A DNA stretch of 64,000 nt from contig JARGNZ010000014.1 in assembly GCA_029209985.1 (NCBI GenBank), positions 1 through 64,000 on the forward strand, in the 5' to 3' direction. Shown here piece by piece: positions 1 to 9,415 of the stretch. This DNA is from Parvibaculaceae bacterium. Lineage in GTDB: Bacteria > Pseudomonadota > Alphaproteobacteria > Parvibaculales > Parvibaculaceae. The notes under the pieces were generated by a model that was not told the origin of the DNA, searched no databases, and saw only the letters and a program-made list of their open reading frames with translations. The translations under genes and the position numbers were made by a program. The number at the start of each line of letters is the position of its first letter. The first letter of the stretch is position 1.

Positions 1-56
1 CTTGGTATTCCCCTTCAATGCGGGTAAAACGCTTCAAACATGAGAGGATGAAGGCA

Positions 57-566
57 ATGACGGTTGGACGGTTGACGTGGGGGCTTTATGCCATGGGGTT
101 GATTATGGTGGCGGCCTTTATTGGGGTGGCTGTTTTGGGACAGAACAATGTCTCGACCATTCATGCAAGCCTTGAGCAAGGGGTCAGCCCTCTCGATCTA
201 TCTAACTTTGATGAGACGCCGGATGTGGATGTGCAGCTTGTGTGCGTATTGCAACCGGGGACGGTGCCGCCAAGCTCTGGGCCGGGGCGCCTTAACGCTG
301 CGCAGATGGCGGCGGTGCAGGCAACCTATCCGTTTGACACTGCGACCGTGCCGGGGCTTGTGTGGCTGACGGAAACAGGCATTTATGAAATGTTTCCCTT
401 GCCCCCGCAGATGGCAGAAATTCAACCCTCAACAAGTACAGGGCCGTGCATTCCGTTGGCGCAAGAGCCAACCCTTGTGCAACAAGGGCGCTCGCAAGCT
501 GATGGGTTTTTCTATTTGATCCGCACGACGCAAATTCCACAAAAAGAAACATGCTGCGGGCCATAG
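57..566 (+). CDS. Unknown membrane-anchored protein
   Basis: I do not recognise this 169-residue protein. Residues 5-28 are a single hydrophobic segment, so it is probably an N-terminally anchored or exported protein with the remainder outside the cytoplasm. The rest is rich in Pro, Thr and Gln and has cysteines near the middle and a CC pair five residues from the end. In-frame ATGs occur at 18, 48 and 57. I chose 57 because GAGAGG at 42-47 is well spaced from it but abuts the ATG at 48. It converges on the MATE gene downstream, and what precedes it is outside the window. Confidence 0.6.
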   Translation: MTVGRLTWGLYAMGLIMVAAFIGVAVLGQNNVSTIHASLEQGVSPLDLSNFDETPDVDVQLVCVLQPGTVPPSSGPGRLNAAQMAAVQATYPFDTATVPGLVWLTETGIYEMFPLPPQMAEIQPSTSTGPCIPLAQEPTLVQQGRSQADGFFYLIRTTQIPQKETCCGP

Positions 567-627
567 GTTTTGGAAGCGCCCTGCAAGGGTGAGGCACACT
601 CTCTGGGTCTCAACACGATTTCTAAAG

Positions 628-2061
628 TTAGACACGTTTTGGCAATTTGCGCGATACGCGGGTGAAGCGTTCCAACAGAATACAGCCTGAGACAAAATAG
701 GCTGTGCCCAAACCTGCGATGAGGCCGGGCGGCCCCATTTCCATGAGATACGCATACGCCAAGCCAGACGGCAGGCCGATCACCCATAGGCTGCCAGTGG
801 CGATGTACATGACCGGCCACACATCGCCCGTGCCGCGCAACGCGCCCACGGTGCAGGCCGCAATACCATCTGCCACCACCACAAGGGCGACCACGCCAAA
901 GGCAACGGCCACCAAATTTGTGATGGCCACGTCTTTGACATAGACGCTTGCGACTTCGCCGGGGAAGCAGGCCAGCAAAATGGCGGCGGGGATCATGACG
1001 CTTGCGGTGAGGCCGATGCCCACAAACCCTGCGCGGCGCATGTTGGGCTGGTCTGCGCGGCCCACGGCATTGCCCACACGCACAGATGTTGCGGCCATGC
1101 AGCCAATGGCGATCATCACAATGAGAAACAGCAAGCTGGTGGCGACTTGATAGGCGGCGAGTTGTTCTTTGCCGAAGCTTGCGGCAATGAGCACGATGAT
1201 TTGTGTGCACAGGCCTTCCATGCCCAGCATGACGGCCATGGAGGTGCCAAGGCCGCGCAGGCGCTTGCCGTAGTCTCCGCCTAAGGTGCGGGCTTCTGCC
1301 CACCATTTGGCAAGGTTGATTTTAAGGCCGAACGGGTCTTCGCCCGTGCGCCACGGCATGGTGAGGATATACGCACCAATGGCGATGCCTGTTCCCCACC
1401 GCACAATGGAGGTGCCAATGGCGGCACCCAGTGCAGACATCGGCTCTACAAAACCGCCCCAGCCCCACACGAAGATGAGGTTGAGCAAAATATTGAGCAC
1501 GTTTGCGCCGATCATGACGATCATGCCCACAGAGGGGCGCTGGACAGCTTCTAGGAAATAGGACGAGCAAATATAGAACAGCATCGACGGCATGGAGAGG
1601 CCGAAGGCAATAGACACGGCCCCGGCATTGGCCGACATTTCTGCGTCAAAGCCTAAGAGCAGCAGGATTTCTTCCCCCAACAAACAAATCCAGCCAAAGC
1701 CCAGCCCTAGCGCAATGGCGTGATAAGAACCGATCCGCCATGCCTTGCCCGCGTCTTCATAATCTGCGGCACCATACGCCTGACTGGAAATAATCATCGT
1801 GCCTTGCAACATGCCAATGGACACGAGGAAGAAAATCGACTGAATGGAGAGGCCCAGCCCTAGATATGCCAAAGCCGCACCATCGACCTGCCCTACCATG
1901 ATGGTGTCTGCGGTGAAAATGGCGACCATGAGAAAACGCGAAAACACCACAGGGGTTGCAAGCTCCGCCGTGCGCTTGAGGTGGGTGCCAATCGAATCCA
2001 AAACTGGAATGGCAGAAGAGTGCTCCTCGGCAGAAACCGCATTTTCACCAGACGTGGGCAT
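628..2061 (-). CDS. MATE family multidrug/Na+ efflux protein
   Basis: This is a 477-residue integral membrane protein with about 12 hydrophobic segments in two similar halves, the usual size and layout of MATE (NorM/DinF-like) exporters, which expel cationic drugs or metabolites using a Na+ or H+ gradient. The family-typical stretch TIMVGQVDGAALAYLGLG lies near residues 53-70 and further Pro/Gly-rich helices follow. Its substrate cannot be read from the sequence. It is divergent from the HugZ-like gene, with about 155 bases between them, and has no regulator next to it. Confidence 0.9.
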   Translation of the reverse strand: MPTSGENAVSAEEHSSAIPVLDSIGTHLKRTAELATPVVFSRFLMVAIFTADTIMVGQVDGAALAYLGLGLSIQSIFFLVSIGMLQGTMIISSQAYGAADYEDAGKAWRIGSYHAIALGLGFGWICLLGEEILLLLGFDAEMSANAGAVSIAFGLSMPSMLFYICSSYFLEAVQRPSVGMIVMIGANVLNILLNLIFVWGWGGFVEPMSALGAAIGTSIVRWGTGIAIGAYILTMPWRTGEDPFGLKINLAKWWAEARTLGGDYGKRLRGLGTSMAVMLGMEGLCTQIIVLIAASFGKEQLAAYQVATSLLFLIVMIAIGCMAATSVRVGNAVGRADQPNMRRAGFVGIGLTASVMIPAAILLACFPGEVASVYVKDVAITNLVAVAFGVVALVVVADGIAACTVGALRGTGDVWPVMYIATGSLWVIGLPSGLAYAYLMEMGPPGLIAGLGTAYFVSGCILLERFTRVSRKLPKRV

Positions 2062-2216
2062 TGATAATGACTCTCGTTTTCAGGTAGGGTTGTTATCGTT
2101 GATGAGCGCCTTTGGAATGGTGCGATGTGGCTGGTTTGCTATTCTGGCGAAAGGCGTGCCACACGCGCTCGACTCAAGGTGCTCTTTGTTCTCCCTGCGT
2201 TCACTATAGGCCTGCA

Positions 2217-3023
2217 ATGCAAAATGCACAGTTAGAAAATGACGAATTATCACTTGATCGACTCGCCCGCCACACCTTGCGCAAAGCCCGCATTGCTGCG
2301 CTGGGCACGCTGGACTTAAAAACCGGCGCGCCAGTGGTGACGCAATTGGCGATCGCCTGCACATCTGAAGGCGACCCGATCTTGCTGTTGTCTGAGTTGG
2401 CGGCCCACACCCGCAACCTGATGGCGGACAATCGGATTTCATTGTTATTGGGGGGCGATGCGCGCTCTGACAGGTTAATGGACCGGGTGCGGCTGACCGT
2501 GCAAGCCACGGTGTCCCCTGCCGCGCCAGAAGATGTGGCCGCCCTTAAAGCCCGTTATGTGGCCCGCCACCCTGATACGGACACCTATGATACGGAGCTG
2601 AACTTTCAGTATTATGTTGCCAAAATAAACACGGGCAGATTGGTGCGCGGCTTTGGGGCGACACGCAATTTGAGCCGGGAGGCGCTGCTCATCACGGCCT
2701 CAGAAGCGCTGATTTCTGCGGAATCTGGCATTTTGGCGCATATGAATAGCGACCATCAAGACGCAATTGAAAACTACGCCACCCATCTATGTGGGCTCGC
2801 CCCTGCCGCTGCGCGCGCACCGGACACGAGGCCAGAAAAGGCACCCAACACCGGCTCGGCATTCACGGGCTGGCGGCTCACCGGTATTGACGCAGAGGGC
2901 GCAGATTTGGGCAGCATTAACCATGGTGCCCGGATTGAATTTGGCGCGACGGTGAGCGATGCGGTGAGCGCCCGCGAGGTGCTGGTGGCGTTGGCCAAGG
3001 AGGCGCGACAAAAGAACTCGTAA
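2217..3023 (+). CDS. HugZ-like pyridoxamine-phosphate-oxidase-fold protein (DUF2470)
   Basis: This 268-residue protein has an N-terminal split-barrel flavin/heme-binding domain of the pyridoxamine 5'-phosphate oxidase family (about residues 10-150, with ALGTLDLKTGAPVVTQLAIA) and a C-terminal DUF2470 domain beginning near ILAHMNSDHQDAIENYA. That order is typical of HugZ/HutZ-type heme-utilisation proteins, which degrade or handle heme in the cytoplasm. The frame is open back to 2112, but the family match begins at the ATG at 2217, so I start it there. Heme degradation is inferred from family; no heme uptake genes adjoin it. Confidence 0.8.
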   Translation: MQNAQLENDELSLDRLARHTLRKARIAALGTLDLKTGAPVVTQLAIACTSEGDPILLLSELAAHTRNLMADNRISLLLGGDARSDRLMDRVRLTVQATVSPAAPEDVAALKARYVARHPDTDTYDTELNFQYYVAKINTGRLVRGFGATRNLSREALLITASEALISAESGILAHMNSDHQDAIENYATHLCGLAPAAARAPDTRPEKAPNTGSAFTGWRLTGIDAEGADLGSINHGARIEFGATVSDAVSAREVLVALAKEARQKNS

Positions 3024-3350
3024 TTCTTAACTCACAGAACCCGAATCCTGTTGCACCTGACAGTCGCTATCACTATGGTGCGGCCCACTCATAGCTGGTT
3101 TGAGCACATCTCACCGCTATGGCAGGGGCTTCTTTCAGGAGCCTCTTTTAGCTCGGATCGATATTTAGGGTGGGCACGACTTAGTTGATGTCCCGCTTCA
3201 ACATTCCATCCGGCGGGTCATACGTTCGACAGAACGCCGGGTCTTGAAACGATGAGGGTATTGCAGCACTTATGCGCCGCCTTCTACACTGATAGACCGA
3301 CGCTGGTGGAACGGCCGATGCCGTTGGATCATTTTGAAAGGGAGAGTGGC
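3024..3350. other. Intergenic region between hugZ-like gene and pckA
   Basis: A 327-base stretch with no convincing gene. It contains a probable terminator for the upstream gene (3124-3150), and its distal part should carry the pckA promoter. I could not pick out a -35/-10 pair with confidence. Confidence 0.5.
3124..3150 (+). terminator. Probable intrinsic terminator of the HugZ-like gene
   Basis: A 7-bp stem (AGGGGCT paired with AGCCTCT, one G-U pair) with a short loop is followed at once by TTTT. It lies about 100 bases after the HugZ-like stop codon and before pckA. Confidence 0.5.
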
Positions 3351-4964
3351 ATGAAAAACACTGGGCCACACATCAGCAAGAACGGTATTGAAAACCAAGG
3401 TTTCAAAAATGTGAAGACGGTTTTTTGGAACCAACGTCCTGAGGCTTTGTACGAAGACGCCATCAAAAAGAATGGCGCTGAAATTGCCAAGCACGGCGCA
3501 TTGGTCGTTCGCACCGGCGAACATACTGGCCGTTCTGCACAAGACAAATTTGTTGTGCGCGACGAAAGCACAGAAAACACCGTTTGGTGGGACAACTCTA
3601 AAGGCATCACGACAGAGCAGTTCAACACTCTCCACAGTGATATGCTGAAACATGCTGAGGGGATGGACCTTTACGTTCAAGACCTCTTTGGTGGCGCAGA
3701 TCCAATCCACCGCCTTCCTACCCGTGTCGTTACCGAGCTAGCGTGGCACTCTCTTTTCATTCAGAACTTGTTGATCGAGCCTAAAACCGAAGAGCTTGAA
3801 ACCTTCGACCCTAAGTTCCAGATCATCAACCTTCCAAGTTTCAAAGCTGATCCAGCGCGTCACGGTTCGCGCGGTGAAACAATGATCGCGTGTAACTTCA
3901 AAGCACGGATCGTTTTGATCGCTGGTACGTCTTACGCTGGGGAAACTAAGAAATCTGTTTTCTCCATGCTCAACTACGAACTGCCTGCTAAACGCGTTAT
4001 GCCAATGCACTGTTCTATCAATGTGGGCGAAGACGACGATTCAGCCATCTTCTTTGGTCTTTCAGGCACGGGTAAAACAACTTTGTCTGCTGACCCTAAC
4101 CGGACCTTGGTGGGCGATGACGAGCATGGTTGGTACGAAGGCGGTGTGTTCAACTTCGAAGGCGGTTGCTATGCCAAGATGATTGATCTGTCTCCTGAAG
4201 CTGAGCCAGAAATTTACTCCACCACACAGCGTTTCGGCACCGTGCTTGAAAACGTCGTGATGGACGAAAACAGCCGCGTCATCGACTTCAAAGATCGCAC
4301 GCTGACCGAAAACACACGGGGCGCTTATCCTTTGTCTTTCATTCCAAATGCGAGTGAAACTGGACGCGCGGGCAACCCGAAAAACATCATCATGCTTACA
4401 GCTGATGCGTTTGGTGTTTTGCCTCCGATCTCAAAAATGACCCCTGCGCAAGCGATGTATCACTTCCTTTCTGGTTACACCGCGAAAGTGGCTGGCACTG
4501 AAAAAGGTGTGACAGAGCCAGAAGCAACCTTCTCAACCTGCTTTGGCGCACCGTTCATGGCGCGTCACCCTTCAGAGTACGGCAACTTGTTGCGCGACCT
4601 GATTGCTGAGCACAATGTGGATTGCTGGCTGGTGAATACTGGTTGGACCGGCGGGGCTTACGGTATTGGTAACCGCATGCCAATTAAAGAAACACGCGCT
4701 CTGCTTTCCGCAGCGCTCGACGGTTCTTTGGCCAATGTTGAATTCCGCACCGATGCCAACTTCGGCTTCCAAGTGCCTGTCGCTGTTCCAGGTGTCGACA
4801 CGTCCATTCTGGACCCACGCGGCACATGGGCTGACAAAGCTGGCTACGATGCTCAAGCGTCTAAATTGGTCAACATGTTCATCTCCAACTTCGTGAAGTT
4901 TGAAGAGCATGTCGGCCCTGAAGTCCGCGACGCGGCACCAGGTGCAGCCAAAGCTGCCCAGTAA
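3351..4964 (+). CDS. pckA: Phosphoenolpyruvate carboxykinase (ATP)
   Basis: PckA converts oxaloacetate and ATP to phosphoenolpyruvate, ADP and CO2, the first committed step of gluconeogenesis in the cytoplasm. The 537-residue product has the ATP-type hallmarks: the P-loop GLSGTGKTT at residues 236-244, the following kinase-2/metal motif VGDDEHGW, and the upstream stretch [18 protein letters not shown]. The frame is open to 3252, but GGGAGAG just before the ATG at 3351 and the family's normal length favour the later start. It is a single-gene unit ending in a strong terminator. Confidence 0.97.
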   Translation: MKNTGPHISKNGIENQGFKNVKTVFWNQRPEALYEDAIKKNGAEIAKHGALVVRTGEHTGRSAQDKFVVRDESTENTVWWDNSKGITTEQFNTLHSDMLKHAEGMDLYVQDLFGGADPIHRLPTRVVTELAWHSLFIQNLLIEPKTEELETFDPKFQIINLPSFKADPARHGSRGETMIACNFKARIVLIAGTSYAGETKKSVFSMLNYELPAKRVMPMHCSINVGEDDDSAIFFGLSGTGKTTLSADPNRTLVGDDEHGWYEGGVFNFEGGCYAKMIDLSPEAEPEIYSTTQRFGTVLENVVMDENSRVIDFKDRTLTENTRGAYPLSFIPNASETGRAGNPKNIIMLTADAFGVLPPISKMTPAQAMYHFLSGYTAKVAGTEKGVTEPEATFSTCFGAPFMARHPSEYGNLLRDLIAEHNVDCWLVNTGWTGGAYGIGNRMPIKETRALLSAALDGSLANVEFRTDANFGFQVPVAVPGVDTSILDPRGTWADKAGYDAQASKLVNMFISNFVKFEEHVGPEVRDAAPGAAKAAQ

Positions 4965-4987
4965 GCTTTTAAGCTTTCATGAGATTA

Positions 4988-5023
4988 AAAAGGCCGCGTC
5001 CCTCGGGAGGCGGCCTTTTGTTT
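4988..5023 (+). terminator. Strong intrinsic terminator after pckA
   Basis: AAAAGGCCGC pairs perfectly with GCGGCCTTTT, and an inner TCCC/GGGA extends the stem. The arm runs straight into TTTTGTTT, 23 bases after the pckA stop. The A-run on the other side means it may also work for the converging cupin gene. Confidence 0.9.
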
Positions 5024-5054
5024 AGGGGGAGGTCCCTCCGCGCACTCCGCGTCG

Positions 5055-5080
5055 TTGCCGGGACAAGCCCGAGGATGACA
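5055..5080 (+). repeat. Palindromic intergenic repeat, copy 1
   Basis: Core CCGGGACAAGCCCGAGGATGA, a short imperfect palindrome (GGGACAAGCCC). Related copies lie at 5906-5940, 6061-6092 (inverted) and 6171-6203, all between genes. Confidence 0.7.
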
Positions 5081-5098
5081 GGTTCGGGAGGGGGTGGC

Positions 5099-5788
5099 TC
5101 ACACGCTTAGGAGTGTAGGACGGTCTTCGGTGTGGGCTTCTAAGTGACCTTGCTTGACGAAGAGCACGGCCCCTTGGATGCTTGCCAACGTATGGGCCTC
5201 ACCGGGTGGGAAGCGTAACCAATCATGCGTAGTGTAGGTATCGCCTGCATGGCTCACCTCACCGGAGAGGACAAAGATCTCAACGCCGCCTGCGTGGGCA
5301 TTGTTCTCAACGCGCGCGCCCGACGCGAGACGCACCAACGCAACGTCTTCCGTTTGATAAGTGTGCAATGGCATCACCTCCACACCGGGATGGGCACCTG
5401 TATGCCAGTTTTGGATTTGAGTTTGCGTGCGCACGAAGGTTTGGTCAGCCGGGTCCATTTGCTGCAACTTCACAAGGATTGAGCATCCTTCCTCACTATG
5501 AGGCTTATGGGCTGAGCCAACCGGATTGCGCACATAGGTGCCTTGAGGGTAGTCGCCGTGCTCATCGGAAAACGTACCTTCAAGCACGAAGAACTCCTCA
5601 CCGCCTGAATGGGTGTGAGGGGAGAAATAACTTTTGGGAGCATAACGCACAATGGTTGTGGCTCGGGCAACCTCATCGCCAATACGGTCCAACATGCGCC
5701 GATCAACACCGGGCAAGGGGGAGGCTTGCCACGGCAAAGTGGCCGCATGCGTAAATGCAGGTTTCGACAAGTTGGCGTGCAAGTCCAT
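5099..5788 (-). CDS. Bicupin (ChrR-like cupin) protein
   Basis: A 229-residue soluble protein with two cupin folds. The first (about residues 45-105) has a metal-binding pattern SPHTHSGGEEFFVLEG; the second (about 140-215) is similar but retains fewer histidines (NAHAGGVEIFVLSGEV). The closest family is the cupin part of ChrR-type anti-sigma factors, but the zinc-binding N-terminal anti-sigma domain is absent and no ECF sigma gene adjoins it, so an enzymatic or sensory role is as likely. The start was chosen at 5788 because GGAGG lies seven bases upstream; the frame opens eight codons earlier. Confidence 0.75.
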   Translation of the reverse strand: MDLHANLSKPAFTHAATLPWQASPLPGVDRRMLDRIGDEVARATTIVRYAPKSYFSPHTHSGGEEFFVLEGTFSDEHGDYPQGTYVRNPVGSAHKPHSEEGCSILVKLQQMDPADQTFVRTQTQIQNWHTGAHPGVEVMPLHTYQTEDVALVRLASGARVENNAHAGGVEIFVLSGEVSHAGDTYTTHDWLRFPPGEAHTLASIQGAVLFVKQGHLEAHTEDRPTLLSV

Positions 5789-5905
5789 GGGACCCTCCTC
5801 ACATATCAGCAACTCAGTTTGAGATATATGGGTGGGTTTGCCAAGAGAGCAACAGCTAACACGAGCATGTGATGAAGGTGCGCACTTTTGAGATGCACCT
5901 AGAGG

Positions 5906-5940
5906 AGAGATGGATTACCGGAACAAGTCCGGTAATGACT
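5906..5940 (+). repeat. Palindromic intergenic repeat, copy 2
   Basis: GATGGATTACCGGAACAAGT followed by CCGGTAATGACT. ATTACCGGA and TCCGGTAAT form a near-perfect hairpin. It belongs to the same family as the copies at 5055, 6061 and 6171. Confidence 0.8.
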
Positions 5941-6047
5941 CCTTTGGGCTTGTGAGGACTCTTTGGTATGGGCGCTTGGGTGCAACGTGTTGATGTGGCG
6001 TGAAAGGGCGCGTTGGTATGATGCGAAAGGTGGGTGCATTGCCCCGT

Positions 6048-6127
6048 CCCACCCCGCAGCATCATCCTCGGGCTTGTCCCGGGGATCCATCTATCGGCAC
6101 GTGACGAATGGGATGCTGCGGGGTGGG
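6048..6127. repeat. Inverted repeat flanking repeat copy 3
   Basis: Arms CCCACCCCGCAGCAT (6048-6062) and ATGCTGCGGGGTGGG (6113-6127) are exact reverse complements, 15 bases each, enclosing the inverted palindromic repeat copy at 6061-6092. The whole could fold as one cruciform or long RNA hairpin. Confidence 0.8.
6061..6092 (-). repeat. Palindromic intergenic repeat, copy 3 (inverted)
   Basis: ATCATCCTCGGGCTTGTCCC followed by GGGGATCCATCT, the reverse complement form of the family seen at 5055, 5906 and 6171. Confidence 0.8.
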
Positions 6128-6170
6128 GTTTTGGGTTTGCGTTTTTATTGAGAGGTTTCCCCATGACGAG

Positions 6171-6203
6171 GGATGGATTGCCGGAACAAGTCCGGCAATG
6201 ACG
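6171..6203 (+). repeat. Palindromic intergenic repeat, copy 4
   Basis: GGATGGATTGCCGGAACAAG followed by TCCGGCAATGACG; ATTGCCGGA and TCCGGCAAT form a perfect hairpin around ACAAG. It differs from copy 2 by compensating changes in the stem (TTACC/GGTAA against TTGCC/GGCAA). It lies just downstream of polA. Confidence 0.85.
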
Positions 6204-6250
6204 TTGCTGGTTGGGGTGCCTTGGTCTGACGCTGAGTGTGTGGGAGAGGC

Positions 6251-9178
6251 CTAGTGGGCCTCGTCCCAATTATCGGCGGCGCAGGCTTCTACGTCTAGGG
6301 GGACGGAGAGGTGGACGGCGGGTTCGGCGGCACCGGACATAACGCGGGAGACCAACTTGCACGTTGCGTCGGCGTCTTCTGCGGGGACCTCAAAGATCAA
6401 TTCATCGTGGACCTGCAACAGCATCCGAGCTTGGGAGTTTGCTTCTTTCAACGCGCCCGGCATGGCGATCATGGCGCGGCGGATGATGTCGGCGGCGGCC
6501 CCTTGGATGGGGGCGTTGATGGCGGCGCGTTCTTGGAAAGAACGTCTCGCCCCATTTTTGGAATTGATTTCGTTTAGGTGAATGCGGCGGCCAAAGATGG
6601 TTTCCACATATCCGTTTTCATGGGCGAAGGCTTTGGTTTCGTCCATGTAAGTGCGGATGCCGGGAAAACGGCTGAAATAGAGGTCGATGTATTCGCCTGC
6701 TTCGGTGCGTGAAATGCCCAACTGATTGGCCAGTCCAAACGCGGAGATGCCGTAGATGATGCCGAAGTTGATGGCTTTGGCGCGGCGGCGCATGGCGGGG
6801 TCCATGCCGTCTACAGGCACGCCAAAAATTTCCGACGCAGTGAGCGCGTGAATGTCGATGCCATCGGCAAAGGCTTGTTTAAGCTCTGGCACATTGGCAA
6901 TATGGGCGAGCAGACGTAGTTCCACTTGGGAGTAATCGGCGGAAATCAATTTGTTGCCTTCGTCGGCCACAAAGGCGGTGCGAATGCGGCGACCGTCTTC
7001 GGTGCGCACGGGAATGTTTTGCAAATTTGGATCAGAAGACGCCAAACGACCTGTGGTTGTCCCTGCCATTGAATAGGAGGTGTGCACTCGGCCTGTTTGC
7101 TCATTGATGAACGTGGGCAATGCATCTGTATACGTACTTTTTAGTTTTGCAAGGCCGCGCCACTCCAAAATCGCGCTTGGCAACTCGTGACCTTGGCCTG
7201 CCAAATCTTCAAGCGTTGCGGCGTCTGTGCTCCACGCCCCGGTTTTGGTTTTTTTGCCGCCGGAGATGCCCATCTTATCAAAGAGGATTTCACCAAGCTG
7301 CTTAGGGGAGGCGATGTTAAATTCTTGGTCTGCCAGCTCATAGATGGTGACTTCGATGGATGCCATTTTTTGAGCAAATTCGCCGGACAAGCGCGAGAGC
7401 ACCGCACGATCTACTTTGATGCCATTGCGCTCCATGCCCACGAGGACCGGCACAAGCGGGCGCTCCATGGTTTCATAGAGCGTGGTTTTACGCTCTGAGA
7501 CCAAACGTGGTTTGAGCAAAGCATGGAGACGCCATGTGACGTCTGCGTCTTCTGCTGCATATTCCGTGGCTTTTGGAATCTCGATTTGGTCGAAAGTCTT
7601 TTGGGCCTTACCCGTGCCCGCCACTTCTTTGAACGGAATGGGGGTGTGGCCAAGGTGTTCTTTAGACAGGACATCCATGCCGTGACTATGTTTGCCCGCG
7701 TCTAAGGCGTAGGACAACAGCATGGTATCATCAATGCCCACAAGGTTGATGCCATGCTGGGCAAGTACGAGCATATCGTATTTCAAATTCTGGCCGATTT
7801 TAAGAATGGCCGGGTCTTCAAAAATTGGTTTGAGAAACGCCTTGGCCACGTCGGCGGGAATTTGATCCGGCGCGATCTCTGCGCCATCCCCGAAATCAAA
7901 CCCTTCAGGTGTTTGACCGTGTAATAACGGAATGTAACACGCATCCCCAGGTGCAAGAGCCAAGGAGACGCCGACTAAACGCGCAACCATGGCATCTAAG
8001 CTATCGGTTTCTGTGTCTACGGCGACCACGCCGCGCTCTTTGATACGGGCGACCCATTCTTCTAGCTCCCCCACCGTGCTGACGGTTTTATAGGCTGTGC
8101 AATCAATGGCTTTCGTAAGCCCATCGGGTATGGCCCCCAGCGCGCCGCCGGGTTCTGCGCTGCGGGCTTTGGCGGCAACGTCTTCAAGGGAGGGAATTGC
8201 CTCTTCTCCTGTGCCTTTTTCTGGCCCGCCATTGGCTGGCACGGCTTCAGGGTCTACGCCGTAATGCGCCCCCAACCGACGGGAGAGCGTGGCCAGTTCC
8301 ATGGCTTTGGTGAAGCCGATCAGTTTTACAGGATCGGGGTGGATCGCGCAGAAGCCATCCATGTCGTCCACTGTGGGCACATCCACCGCCAGACGCACGA
8401 GCTTTTGGGACACACGGGCAAGGTCTGCAAATTCAATCAGGTTTTCGCGCCGCTTCTTTTGTTTGATTTCTTCGGCACGGGTGAGCAATGTTTCTAAGTC
8501 ACCGTATTCGTTGATCAACAAGGCGGCGGTTTTGATGCCGATACCGGGCACGCCGGGCACATTATCGACGCTGTCGCCCGCAAGGGACTGCACGTCTATG
8601 ACCTTATCGGGGGTCACGCCAAACTTTTCAAACACACCTTCTGCATCAATGTGGCGATTTTTCATCGTATCCAGCATGTGCACATTCTCGGTGACAAGCT
8701 GCATCAAGTCTTTATCCGATGAGATGATCGTGACGCGCGCCCCTTGGGCGGCAGCGCGGGTGGCATAAGTGGCGATGAGGTCGTCTGCCTCATAGCCTGC
8801 CATTTCGATGGAGGGGACGCCGAAGGCTTCGACGGCTTCGCGGATGAGGGCAAATTGCGGCACCAAGTCTTCAGGTGCGGGGGGCCGGTGGGCCTTATAT
8901 TCAGGATAAATGTCTGAGCGGAAGGTTTTGCCTTTGGCGTCAAAGATAACGGCCAAATGGGTGGCTTCATCTTCCCCGCGCGTATCTTCAAGCAATTTAT
9001 ACAACATGTTGCAGAAACCGCTGACAGCACCAATGGGAAGGCCGTCGGACTTGCGTGTCAGAGGCGGGAGCGCATGATAGGCCCGAAAAATATACCCCGA
9101 ACCATCCACCAATACGACGTGATCGCCTGTACCGGGTTGTTTTTTCTGAGGCTGCGACGAGGTTGGTTCGCTGGTCAT
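6251..9178 (-). CDS. polA: DNA polymerase I
   Basis: A 975-residue, three-domain repair and Okazaki-fragment polymerase. Residues about 20-320 are the 5' nuclease (EADDLIATYA, GDSVDNVPGVPGIGIKTAA). Residues about 375-565 are the 3'-5' exonuclease, which looks active: DTET with D388 and E390, then NLKYDML and YAAEDADVTWRL. The C-terminal polymerase has motif A SADYSQVELRLLAH, motif B RRAKAINFGIIYG and motif C QVHDELIFEV. Many bacterial PolA proteins have lost proofreading, so the intact exonuclease residues are worth noting. It is divergent from the ABC ATPase gene. Confidence 0.98.
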   Translation of the reverse strand: MTSEPTSSQPQKKQPGTGDHVVLVDGSGYIFRAYHALPPLTRKSDGLPIGAVSGFCNMLYKLLEDTRGEDEATHLAVIFDAKGKTFRSDIYPEYKAHRPPAPEDLVPQFALIREAVEAFGVPSIEMAGYEADDLIATYATRAAAQGARVTIISSDKDLMQLVTENVHMLDTMKNRHIDAEGVFEKFGVTPDKVIDVQSLAGDSVDNVPGVPGIGIKTAALLINEYGDLETLLTRAEEIKQKKRRENLIEFADLARVSQKLVRLAVDVPTVDDMDGFCAIHPDPVKLIGFTKAMELATLSRRLGAHYGVDPEAVPANGGPEKGTGEEAIPSLEDVAAKARSAEPGGALGAIPDGLTKAIDCTAYKTVSTVGELEEWVARIKERGVVAVDTETDSLDAMVARLVGVSLALAPGDACYIPLLHGQTPEGFDFGDGAEIAPDQIPADVAKAFLKPIFEDPAILKIGQNLKYDMLVLAQHGINLVGIDDTMLLSYALDAGKHSHGMDVLSKEHLGHTPIPFKEVAGTGKAQKTFDQIEIPKATEYAAEDADVTWRLHALLKPRLVSERKTTLYETMERPLVPVLVGMERNGIKVDRAVLSRLSGEFAQKMASIEVTIYELADQEFNIASPKQLGEILFDKMGISGGKKTKTGAWSTDAATLEDLAGQGHELPSAILEWRGLAKLKSTYTDALPTFINEQTGRVHTSYSMAGTTTGRLASSDPNLQNIPVRTEDGRRIRTAFVADEGNKLISADYSQVELRLLAHIANVPELKQAFADGIDIHALTASEIFGVPVDGMDPAMRRRAKAINFGIIYGISAFGLANQLGISRTEAGEYIDLYFSRFPGIRTYMDETKAFAHENGYVETIFGRRIHLNEINSKNGARRSFQERAAINAPIQGAAADIIRRAMIAMPGALKEANSQARMLLQVHDELIFEVPAEDADATCKLVSRVMSGAAEPAVHLSVPLDVEACAADNWDEAH

Positions 9179-9415
9179 GAATGCTCCGTTTCTGCTCTGG
9201 GCTGCGCTTTATCGGTACGCGAATCCTTATCCCAAGCTGGTGCGCATCATGGCATTTTCCCCTAAGCGACAAAACCCTTTCAGACCCGGTTTGTGGCTGA
9301 TCTGATGGAATAGCGCCCTTGGGTCCCCGCAAGGGGGTTGGGCTTTGGCGCAAGCTTCCTATATAAGCATCAAAGAAATTGCGACCACATAGTGCGACAC
9401 ACAAGGAAATTCACA

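Noticed and set aside
512-1306. Long minus-strand frame of 264 residues
   Set aside because: It is an out-of-frame shadow of the MATE gene, rich in Arg, His and Gly.
3270-3710. Minus-strand frame opposite pckA
   Set aside because: Out-of-frame shadow of pckA; no motif.
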